Assembly (NCBI RefSeq): GCF_014654365.1
Contig: NZ_BNAY01000010.1
Span: 367,892 to 431,891, forward strand
Length of the DNA: 64,000 nucleotides
Direction of reading: 5' to 3'
From: Amycolatopsis oliviviridis
GTDB taxonomy: Bacteria; Actinomycetota; Actinomycetes; Mycobacteriales; Pseudonocardiaceae
In this document: piece by piece, positions 33,201-39,371 of the stretch
Position numbering within the stretch: position 1 is the stretch's first letter
Layout: each line of letters begins with the position of its first letter
Program-made: the position numbers and the translations under genes
The notes under the pieces: model-generated
Seen by the model: only the letters and a program-made list of their open reading frames with translations
The model's database searches: none
Told to the model about the DNA's origin: nothing

Positions 33201-34115
33201 GCGGCCTTCGACGGCGACGCGCTCGGCCAGCTCCGGCGGGCAGGCTTCGCCGCCGAAGATCAGCAGGCGGACGTCTTCGAGCGCGTCGGCGGGCCACAGC
33301 GCGGCCAGCGTCGGGACGGTCGAGACGACGGTGATGCCCTGCGCGACCAGCCACGGGCCGAGATCGACACCGGTGCGCACGAGCGAACGCGGCGCCGGGA
33401 CCAGGCAGGCGCCGTGCCGCCACGCGAGCCACATCTCTTCGCAGGACGCGTCGAACGCGACGGACAGGCCGGCGAGCACACGGTCGCCGGGGCCGATCGG
33501 CTCCTCGGTGAGGAACAGCTGAGCCTCGGCGTCGACGAAGGCGGCCGCGGACGCGTGCGAGACCGCGACGCCCTTCGGCTTACCGGTCGAACCGGACGTG
33601 AAGATGATCCAGGCGTCGTCGGTGGGCGCGGGGGTTCCTTCGATCCCACCCGGCGAACCGAGCACGGTGATCGCGCCGCCGTCGGTGAGGACGGCGGCGA
33701 CGCCGGCCTCGCCGAAGACCAGTTCGGCGCGCTCGTCCGGGTCGTCCGCGTCGACCGGCACATAGGCGGCGCCGACGGACAGGATGGCGAGGATCGCGAC
33801 GTAGAGCTCCGCGGTGCCGGAAGAGATCCGGACGCCGACGCGGTCGCCGACACCGACGCCGTTGGCGGTCAGCTTGCGGCCGTAGGCGTCGATCTCCTCG
33901 ACGAGCTTGCGGTAGGACAGCGTGGTCTCGCCGTCGTCGATCGCGCCCGCGTTGGGGTGGCGGGCGGCGGTCTCGGCGAGGATGTCGATCAGGGTGCGCT
34001 CACCGGCGCCGAGACCGGACCAGAAAAGGGCACGGTCGGCGACGGGAGCCGGGGACGGGGCGACGGTGACGTCGGCGACACAGGCGATCGGCCGGGAGTC
34101 GGCGGTCAGTGTCAT
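30213..34115 (-). CDS. Pls/PosA-type membrane nonribosomal peptide synthetase, candidate lysine homopolymer synthetase
   Basis: A 1300-residue protein with the architecture of epsilon-poly-L-lysine synthetase. An adenylation domain (about 25-505) has I-F-T-S-G-S-T-G-K-P-K-G, N-T-Y-G-P-T-E, Y-R-S-G-D and K-L-G-G-R-R-I-E-L-G. A thiolation domain carries Ser 553 in G-G-G-S-L. Three pairs of membrane helices alternate with three tandem soluble domains, partly hexapeptide-like (G-A-D-A-R-I-G-A-R-S). No condensation or thioesterase domain is present, as in Pls. Manual alignment to GrsA gives the pocket code D222, A223, E226, S265, I286, G288, T310, V318, V319, K500, close to the lysine code. The ATG at 34115 starts the protein; no strong ribosome-binding site is visible. 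It probably joins basic amino acids by isopeptide bonds at the membrane. Confidence 0.85.
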   Translation of the reverse strand: MTLTADSRPIACVADVTVAPSPAPVADRALFWSGLGAGERTLIDILAETAARHPNAGAIDDGETTLSYRKLVEEIDAYGRKLTANGVGVGDRVGVRISSGTAELYVAILAILSVGAAYVPVDADDPDERAELVFGEAGVAAVLTDGGAITVLGSPGGIEGTPAPTDDAWIIFTSGSTGKPKGVAVSHASAAAFVDAEAQLFLTEEPIGPGDRVLAGLSVAFDASCEEMWLAWRHGACLVPAPRSLVRTGVDLGPWLVAQGITVVSTVPTLAALWPADALEDVRLLIFGGEACPPELAERVAVEGREVWNTYGPTEATVVACAAQMTGEGPVRIGLPLVGWQLAVVDEAGEPVAMGQTGELVIGGVGLARYLDPEKDAEKFAPLPSLGWRRAYRSGDMVRAEAEGLLFLGRLDEQVKLGGRRIELGEVDAALQALPGVQGAAAAIRRTKAGNQVLVGYVVPAEGVDFDHDEAATRLREQLPAALVPLLALIEDLPTRTSGKVDRNALPWPLSTVDAAKSGLSPTESWLAEGWAEILGVSVDNPKADFFTNGGGSLTAAQLIARIRTRHPQVSVSDIYANPKLGALASMLDALSGEKTERRDIAPTPRKAGIIQSLLMIPLMGLVGLRWTTIAATLSNVLSLAGFAWAPTLNWVWIAVAWVALFSPAGRIAISATGSRLLLRGVRPGSYPRGGNVHLRLWTAEKLAEFSGADSVAGASWMTTYAKALGARIAKDVDLHSPPPVTGMLKLGRGAAVEPEVDLTGHWVDGDLVHIGKIRIGADARIGARSTLFPGARIGKGAEIAAGSTVRGNVPAGQRWAGAPAARASKDALKWPSSRPPRSRFWASVYGATSVALGLLPALAALPAVAVLGYAIDGTASLGAALGQALLFTPLATVAYFLTYALLVLVGVRSLSIGMVEGYHPVHGRVAWQVWATERLMGMAREGLFPLYASLFTPVWLRMLGAKVGRNVEASTVLALPKMTQVDSGAFLADDTMVATYELGHGWLHVAPARIGKQAFLGNSGMAAPGRSVPKRGLVGVLSSAPLKAKKGSSYLGMPPLPVRRSVGEADTSRTYTPPLRLKAARALVELCRIVPVMCGVALTVLVAAGIFALAGEFGFLVAVLLGGPLLLAAGAVAALTATAMKWLLVGRFRAIDHPLWSSFVWRNELADTFVEALAVPWLIGSLGGTPLLPAWLRTMGVKIGRGVWLETYWLPESDLVSLGDGATINRGCVVQTHLFHDRIMTMSPVTLDEGATLGPHGIVLPGASIGARTTVGPGSLVTRGDAVPADSRWLGNPISAWTK

Positions 34116-34347
34116 CGGGCGTTCACCGCGGGCAGGACATAGCTGGGCACAACAGACCCCTGGGCGCGCAAGCCCATCACACACCTTTCGCGAAGTGCGT
34201 CATTCGGGCTCGCTCTCCGAATGAGGCGCCCGCTAGCAGACCGACAACTTTACCGCAGGTGAACGGCATATCTCGGGAGGGTCTCGGCAGAGTGTCGAAG
34301 CTCACCGGTGGACACGCCGAAACCCGAGGTCATCGGCGTGTCCATCC

Positions 34348-34372
34348 AGTGAAATATTCACTTACATAGTGA
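34348..34372. promoter_or_regulatory. AT-rich overlapping palindromes between der and the Pls-like gene
   Basis: AGTGAA-ATA-TTCACT (34348-34362) overlaps TCACT-TACAT-AGTGA (34358-34372). The bases are much richer in A/T than the surroundings. The element lies 5 bases past the der stop and about 230 bases upstream of the Pls-like start. It could be a regulator site for the synthetase or a weak terminator for der. The rest of the 34116-34376 gap shows no gene. Confidence 0.35.
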
Positions 34373-34376
34373 GAAT

Positions 34377-35858
34377 TCAGCGCTTCTTGGATGTCCCCGT
34401 CGGTTTCCCGGCCGCTTTACCACCGACCTTGGGCCTTTGCTTCTTTTCGCGCACCCGGACATTCACCCGGACGGGGCTGCCTTCGAAGCCGAATCGCTCA
34501 CGGAACTTGCGTTCGATGAACCGGCGATAGCCCGCTTCGAGGAATCCGGTGGTGAACAGGACCAGCGTCGGCGGCCGAATGCCCGCCTGGGTCGCGAACA
34601 GCACCTTCGGCTGCTTGCCGCCACGCACCGGCGGCGGGGTCGCGGCGATGAGGTCGGCCAGCCAGCCGTTCAGCTGACCGGTGGGGACCCGCTGGTCCCA
34701 GGACTTCAGCGCGGTCCGCAGCGCGGGCGCGAGCTTGCGCACGGACCGGCCGGTGAGCGCCGAGATGTTGACCTTGTCCGCCCACGGCACCCGGACCAGG
34801 CCGCGGTCCAGTTCGCGGACCATGGCGTGACGGCGGTCCTCGTCGACGAGGTCCCACTTGTTGAAGGCGAGCACGCAGGCGCGACCGGCCTCGACGACCA
34901 TCGTCAGCACCCGCAGGTCCTGCTCGGACAGCGGTTCGGCGGCGTCCAGCAGCACGATCGCGACCTCGGCCGCGTCGATCGCGGTCTTGGTCCGCAGCGA
35001 CGCGTAGTACTCCGCGCCATTGGCGGAGTTGACGCGCTTGCGCAGACCCGCCGTGTCGACGAACCGCCAGGTCTCGCCGTCCAGCTCGACCAGCGAGTCG
35101 ACCGGGTCGACGGTGGTGCCGGCGACCGAGTCCACCACGGACCGCTCCTCGCCGGAGAGCTTGTTCAGCAGGCTGGACTTGCCCACGTTCGGCTTGCCGA
35201 CCAGCGCGACGCGGCGCGGGCCGGTGGTGGCGCGGTCGCCGTCACGCGGCATCGACGGCAGCGCCTTGACGATGGCGTCGAGCAGGTCGCCCGAGCTGCG
35301 CCCGTGCAGCGCGCTGACCGGGTACGGCTCGCCGAGGCCGAGCGACCACAGCGACGCGGTGTCGGCGAGCAGGCGGTCGTCGTCGACCTTGTTCGCGGCG
35401 AGCAGCACCGGCTTCTTCGAGCGGCGCAGGACCTTGGAGACGGCCTCGTCGGTGGCCGTCGCGCCGACGCTGGCGTCGATGACCAGCAGGACCGCGTCGG
35501 CGGTGGCCATCGCCATCTCGGCCTGCGCGGCGACGGACGCCTGCAGCCCGGTCGCGTCCGGCTCCCAGCCGCCCGTGTCGACCAGGGTGAACCGGCGGCC
35601 CGCCCAGAAGGCGTCGTAGGCGACCCTGTCCCTGGTCACGCCGGGGACGTCCTGCACGACCGCCTCGCGACGGCCGAGGATGCGGTTGACCAGGGTCGAC
35701 TTGCCCACGTTCGGCCTGCCGACGACGGCGAGGACCGGCTGCGCGAGCTGCGCCTCCTCCTCGGCCTCGCCCGCGGCGATCTGCGCGTCCAGCGCGGTGA
35801 ATTCGGACTCGTCGGACCAGGAGCCGTCGACCTCGCCGACTCCGTCAAGCTCTGTCAT
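34377..35858 (-). CDS. der: ribosome-assembly GTPase Der (EngA)
   Basis: A 493-residue double-GTPase protein. The first G domain has G-R-P-N-V-G-K-S and D-T-G-G-W, the second G-K-P-N-V-G-K-S and D-T-A-G-L, with N-K-W-D as the second G4 motif and N-K-V-D as the first. A KH-like C-terminal domain and a Lys-rich tail follow. Der acts in 50S subunit maturation. An extra acidic N-terminal segment of about 40 residues (E-S-E-F-T-A-L-D-A-Q) is usual for actinomycete forms. It is the last gene of the cmk-plsC-der unit, starting 3 bases after the acyltransferase stop. Confidence 0.95.
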   Translation of the reverse strand: MTELDGVGEVDGSWSDESEFTALDAQIAAGEAEEEAQLAQPVLAVVGRPNVGKSTLVNRILGRREAVVQDVPGVTRDRVAYDAFWAGRRFTLVDTGGWEPDATGLQASVAAQAEMAMATADAVLLVIDASVGATATDEAVSKVLRRSKKPVLLAANKVDDDRLLADTASLWSLGLGEPYPVSALHGRSSGDLLDAIVKALPSMPRDGDRATTGPRRVALVGKPNVGKSSLLNKLSGEERSVVDSVAGTTVDPVDSLVELDGETWRFVDTAGLRKRVNSANGAEYYASLRTKTAIDAAEVAIVLLDAAEPLSEQDLRVLTMVVEAGRACVLAFNKWDLVDEDRRHAMVRELDRGLVRVPWADKVNISALTGRSVRKLAPALRTALKSWDQRVPTGQLNGWLADLIAATPPPVRGGKQPKVLFATQAGIRPPTLVLFTTGFLEAGYRRFIERKFRERFGFEGSPVRVNVRVREKKQRPKVGGKAAGKPTGTSKKR

Positions 35859-35861
35859 CAG

Positions 35862-36537
35862 TTACTTCACATTCTGTCGCGTGTCTTGGAGCCCGTGCTC
35901 CAAGCGCCATTCGTCCAGTGCCTTCACGAGGTCCGCGAGCGCGATGCGAAGCCGCTCGGTTCCCTCCTCCAGCCCTGTCCTTCCCTTCCCGATCTCGGGA
36001 GTGAAAGGTTCGCCGACCAGGATGTCGACGCGTGGCCGCCAACGCCTTCTGGCGCCGGCGGGTTTGTACGTCCCCCGAGTGGCGACCGGAACCACGGTCG
36101 CGTTCCCGGCGCGGACCAGGAAGGCCGCGCCGCGCTCGAAGTTTTCGGCGTCACCGAGGCCGCGGGTGCCTTCGGGGAAGATCCCGACCGCACCGCCGTC
36201 CTCGAGCACCTTGACCGCCGTCATCAGCGGTTTGCGGTCCACCGCGCCCCGTTTCACCGGGATCTGGCCCAGTTTGGGGAAGAACCAGCCGACGAACCCC
36301 CGGAAGAGTTCCTCCTTGACCAGGAACGCCGTGCGCCGCGACAACATTCCGAACAGCAGCTGCGGTTCCACCATCGAGCTGTGGTTGGCGATGAACACCA
36401 CCGGCCCGGACGCGGGCACCCGGCTCGCCACCGTGGACCCGGACGCGGAACGCGGGCCGGACGATGAACTGCGAGATCCCCCTGCCGAAGGTGTGGATCG
36501 GGCCGCTCGCGCCCTCGGGCAGTCCCTTCGCGCTCAC
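35862..36537 (-). pseudogene. plsC: PlsC-type 1-acylglycerol-3-phosphate acyltransferase gene, split by a one-base frameshift
   Basis: The gene starts with the GTG at 36537, overlapping the cmk stop as GTGA, and reads G-L-P-E-G-A-S-G-P-I-H-T-F-G-R and F-I-V-R-P-A-F-R-V-R-V-H-G, a normal N-terminus for the family. Near 36430 the frame changes: G-A/S-R-V-P-A-S-G-P-V-V-F-I-A-N-H-S-S continues in a second frame to the stop at 35862, with motif F-P-E-G-T-R-G-L and the N-H-S-S-M-V-E acyltransferase motif. One surplus G in the GGTGG run explains the break. A GTG at 36431 could start a shortened 189-residue protein but has no ribosome-binding site. Either a genuine inactivation or a sequencing error is possible. 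If repaired it would make phosphatidic acid at the membrane. Confidence 0.75.
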
Positions 36538-37259
36538 CTGGTGACCTCGGCGGGGCAGCCGTCGAGAAGGCCGCGGTGCAGCGCCAGTTCCGCCAGCGCG
36601 ACGATCACCTGGTCGATGTTGAGCGCCGAAGTGTCCACCTCGACGGCGTCTTCGGCCGCGCGCAGGGGCGAAGCCGCCCGCGTGGAGTCGAGCCGGTCTC
36701 GCCGCTCCACCGCCGCCTTCGCGACGGCATGCGTGGACTCGCGGCCGGCGGCGGAATCCTGCGCGCTGCGACGCGCGGCACGGACTTCGGCCGAGGCGGT
36801 GAGGAAGATCTTGAGCGGCGCCTCCGGTGAGACGACGGTGCCGATGTCGCGGCCTTCGACCACGATGCCGCCGACCCGGTCGAGCACCTCGGCGATGATC
36901 TCGCGCTGCCGGGTGACCAGCAGTTCGCGAACCGCGGGGACGGCCGAGACCGGCGACACCGCGGTGGTGACGTCCGCGCCGCGGATCTCGGCGGAGACGT
37001 CCTCGCCCGCGAGGGTCACGGTCGCTTCGTCGGGGCTGGTCCCGATGCCGAACTCGGCCTTCCGGGCGACGTCCGCGATCGCGACCGCGTCGGCCAGGTC
37101 GGTTCCGGCGCGCAGGACGGCGAGGGTGACCATGCGGTACATCGCGCCCGTGTCGAGGTAGCCGGCGCCGAGCTTCGTCGCGAGCTTCCGCGAAACCGTG
37201 GATTTCCCGGTCCCGGACGGGCCGTCCATCGCGACCACACCACGCAGGGCTCCCGCCAC
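36534..37259 (-). CDS. cmk: cytidylate kinase
   Basis: A 241-residue P-loop kinase. G-P-S-G-T-G-K-S near residue 13, Y-L-D-T-G-A-M-Y-R, V-V-E-G-R-D-I-G-T-V-V and R-R-D-R-L-D-S-T-R-A are the CMP kinase signatures. It phosphorylates CMP and dCMP in pyrimidine salvage. The GTG at 37259 has GAGGAG about 7 bases upstream. Its stop overlaps the start of the acyltransferase gene, so cmk, plsC and der form one translationally coupled unit, a conserved order in actinomycetes. Confidence 0.95.
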   Translation of the reverse strand: MAGALRGVVAMDGPSGTGKSTVSRKLATKLGAGYLDTGAMYRMVTLAVLRAGTDLADAVAIADVARKAEFGIGTSPDEATVTLAGEDVSAEIRGADVTTAVSPVSAVPAVRELLVTRQREIIAEVLDRVGGIVVEGRDIGTVVSPEAPLKIFLTASAEVRAARRSAQDSAAGRESTHAVAKAAVERRDRLDSTRAASPLRAAEDAVEVDTSALNIDQVIVALAELALHRGLLDGCPAEVTR

Positions 37260-37371
37260 CGGAACTCTCCTCAGCTCATTCGTCGCTCATCTGATCGACG
37301 ACCATTCTGCCTGGTGGCGCACGACACGCCTCAGCCGCCCACGGGGAACCGGCCGGAGCCGATTTCTAGCG

Positions 37372-37581
37372 ACGCTAGACAAACTGCTCCTGCTCCGGAA
37401 CGTCCGCGCGGTGGGCTGGGCGCTCCTCGCGCTCGCGTTCATCCCGGTCGGCGACATGCTGATCGTGTTGACCCACAACGGTTCTCCCGGCGCCGCGTTC
37501 GGCATCCACGGCGCGACGGCGGCCGTGATGGTGCTGCTCTCGGCGATGTTCCTGATCCGCCCAGCGCAAAACGGACAGTGA
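37372..37581 (+). pseudogene. C-terminal remnant of a DUF4267-type small membrane protein gene
   Basis: About 69 codons read L-L-L-L-R-N-V-R-A-V-G-W-A-L-L, I-P-V-G-D-M-L-I-V-L-T-H-N-G-S and G-I-H-G-A-T-A-A-V-M-V-L, the C-terminal two membrane helices of DUF4267 family proteins, which are usually about 125 residues. The N-terminal half is missing: upstream the frame runs into antisense cmk sequence. No start codon with a ribosome-binding site is near. It looks like a truncated gene. A short expressed two-helix peptide beginning at a GTG near 37411 cannot be excluded. Confidence 0.5.
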
Positions 37582-37583
37582 GT

Positions 37584-37589
37584 TACTGT
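37584..37589 (+). promoter_or_regulatory. -10 element, leaderless promoter of the khtT-like gene
   Basis: TACTGT ends 7 bases before the GTG start at 37597, and no ribosome-binding site is present, so the transcript is probably leaderless. The start codon lies inside a perfect 12-base palindrome GTTCACGTGAAC (37591-37602), a possible regulator site. Confidence 0.45.
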
Positions 37590-37596
37590 TGTTCAC

Positions 37597-38079
37597 GTGA
37601 ACGTCGAAGTGACCCCGCTCCCCGGAATAGGCGTCCGTAAGGACTTCGCCACCCGCCACGGCCGCCGTGTCGGTGTGGTCACCCATCGCGATGGACACGT
37701 CGAGCTGATCGTGTCCAAAACGGACGATCCCGACGCCTGCCTGGCCTCACTTCCGCTCACCACCGACGAAGCGGGCGCGCTGGCGAACCTGCTCGGCGCG
37801 CCCCAGCTGGTCGCACAGCTCACCGAAGAGCACCGGGACCTGCCTGGCATCAACACCAAGCAGCTGCCGATCAAGGCGTCGTCGCCGTTCGACGGGCGGA
37901 CGCTGGGCGACACCGCCATGCGGACGCGGACGAGCGTCTCGGTCGTCGCGGTGATGCGGGCCGGCCAGGTCCACCCCTCCCCCAACCCGGACTTCAACCT
38001 CACCGCGGGCGACGTGCTCGTCGCGGTCGGGACGTCCGAAGGGCTGGAGGCCGCCGTCAAGATCTTGAAGTACGGCTGA
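37597..38079 (+). CDS. K+/H+ antiporter regulatory subunit, KhtT-like (TrkA-C domain)
   Basis: A 160-residue cytosolic protein. The N-terminal half has the antiporter-regulator fold start (V-E-V-T-P-L-P-G-I-G-V-R-K-D-F). The C-terminal half is a TrkA-C domain (about 85-158, with G-R-T-L-G-D-T-A-M-R-T-R-T and N-F-N/L-T-A-G-D-V-L-V-A-V-G). In KhtT this domain binds cyclic di-AMP or other nucleotides and controls the partner antiporter. The membrane subunit gene follows 6 bases after the stop. The GTG start appears leaderless. Confidence 0.87.
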   Translation: MNVEVTPLPGIGVRKDFATRHGRRVGVVTHRDGHVELIVSKTDDPDACLASLPLTTDEAGALANLLGAPQLVAQLTEEHRDLPGINTKQLPIKASSPFDGRTLGDTAMRTRTSVSVVAVMRAGQVHPSPNPDFNLTAGDVLVAVGTSEGLEAAVKILKYG

Positions 38080-38085
38080 TCGCGG

Positions 38086-39282
38086 ATGGATCACACCGCA
38101 CTGTCCTTGATCGAACTCGGGGCGGTCTTCTTCGGGCTGGGCGCGTTGGGACGCCTCGCCGGGAAGATCGGGATGTCCCCGATCCCGCTGTACCTGATCG
38201 GTGGCCTGTGCTTCGGCCAGGGCGGGTTGATCCCGCTCGGCGACATCGGCGACTTCACCCACCTCGCCAGCGAGATCGGTGTCGTCCTGCTGCTGCTCCT
38301 GCTGGGCCTGGAGTACTCGGCGGCCGAACTGTTCACCGGGCTGAAACGCTCGTGGATGGCGGGCGTCGTGGACATCGTGCTGAACGCCGCGCCGGGCGCG
38401 ATCGTCGCGCTCATCCTCGGCTGGGGACCGATCGGCGCGATCGTCATGGCGGGCGTCACGTACATCTCGTCGTCCGGGATCATCGCGAAGGTGCTCGGCG
38501 ACCTCGGCCGGCTCGGTAACCGGGAAACGCCGGTGGTGCTGTCGATCCTGGTGTTCGAGGACCTGGTGATGGCGCTGTACCTGCCGATCCTCACCGCGGT
38601 CCTCGGCGGTGTGAGCTTCCTCGGCGGAATGAAGGCGGTCGGGATCTCGCTGCTGGTGATCACGGTCGTCCTGGTGATCGCGCTGAAGTTCGGCCGGTAC
38701 GTCTCCGCCGCGGTGGACAGCCCGGACCGCGAGGTCTTCCTCCTCAAGGTCCTCGGCGCGGCACTGCTGGTCGCCGGTGTCGCCTCGGCGATGCAGGTGT
38801 CGGCGGCGGTCGGCGCGTTCCTGCTCGGCATCGCGATCTCGGGTTCGACGGCGGAGAACGCGACACACATGCTCGAACCGCTGCGTGATCTCTTCGCGGC
38901 CGTGTTCTTCGTCGTGTTCGGGCTCAACACCAACCCCGCGTCGATTCCGCCCGTGCTCGGCTGGGCGGTCGTCCTGGCGGTGGCGACCACGCTCACGAAG
39001 GTAGGCACCGGCTGGTGGGCCGCGCGAAGACAAGGCATCGGGAAAATGGGCCGGGCTCGTGCCGGAGCAGCGCTGGTCGCCCGAGGCGAGTTCTCGATCG
39101 TGATCGCCGGTTTGGCGGTGGCGGCGGGAGCCGTGACCGGCGAACTCGCGGCGCTCGCGACGGCGTACGTGCTCCTGATGGCGATCCTCGGCCCGACGGC
39201 CGCCCGGATCGTGGAACCGGTGGCTCGCGCTCTGCAGCGGAAGCCTTTCGGTTCGAAGAGCCCCGCCTCGCAGACCGGCTGA
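38086..39282 (+). CDS. monovalent cation:proton antiporter, KhtU/CPA2 type
   Basis: A 398-residue membrane protein with about 12 helices of the CPA2 antiporter fold. P-I-P-L-Y-L-I-G-G-L, L-L-L-L-L-G-L-E-Y, S-S-G-I-I-A-K-V-L and F-E-D-L-V-M-A (with the Glu-Asp pair) are typical core motifs. F-F-V-V-F-G-L-N and A-R-G-E-F-S-I-V-I-A-G complete the second inverted repeat. It exchanges K+ (or Na+) for protons across the cytoplasmic membrane and is probably gated by the preceding KhtT-like subunit. The pair interrupts an otherwise minus-strand housekeeping block. Confidence 0.9.
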   Translation: MDHTALSLIELGAVFFGLGALGRLAGKIGMSPIPLYLIGGLCFGQGGLIPLGDIGDFTHLASEIGVVLLLLLLGLEYSAAELFTGLKRSWMAGVVDIVLNAAPGAIVALILGWGPIGAIVMAGVTYISSSGIIAKVLGDLGRLGNRETPVVLSILVFEDLVMALYLPILTAVLGGVSFLGGMKAVGISLLVITVVLVIALKFGRYVSAAVDSPDREVFLLKVLGAALLVAGVASAMQVSAAVGAFLLGIAISGSTAENATHMLEPLRDLFAAVFFVVFGLNTNPASIPPVLGWAVVLAVATTLTKVGTGWWAARRQGIGKMGRARAGAALVARGEFSIVIAGLAVAAGAVTGELAALATAYVLLMAILGPTAARIVEPVARALQRKPFGSKSPASQTG

Positions 39283-39297
39283 CCCTTCCCTGCCAAG

Positions 39298-39352
39298 TGT
39301 CATGAAAGGGCCGTTCAGGACGTTTTCTGTCCTGAACGGCCCTTTCATGACA
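39298..39352. repeat. dispersed palindrome, ATGAAAGG family (copy 2)
   Basis: A 55-base element with exact outer arms TGTCATGAAAGGGCCGTTCA and a GGAC/GTCC inner stem around a short T-rich loop. It lies 16 bases past the antiporter stop and 20 bases past the stop of the convergent peptidase gene. It probably acts as a bidirectional terminator. Confidence 0.75.
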
Positions 39353-39371
39353 TACGGGGAGCACCGGACCC

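Noticed and set aside
37591..37602. GTTCACGTGAAC as a possible parS partition site
   Set aside because: The core TTCACGTGAA agrees with parS, but the outer bases (TGTT before, CGT after) do not fit the 16-base consensus, and ParB is not encoded nearby.
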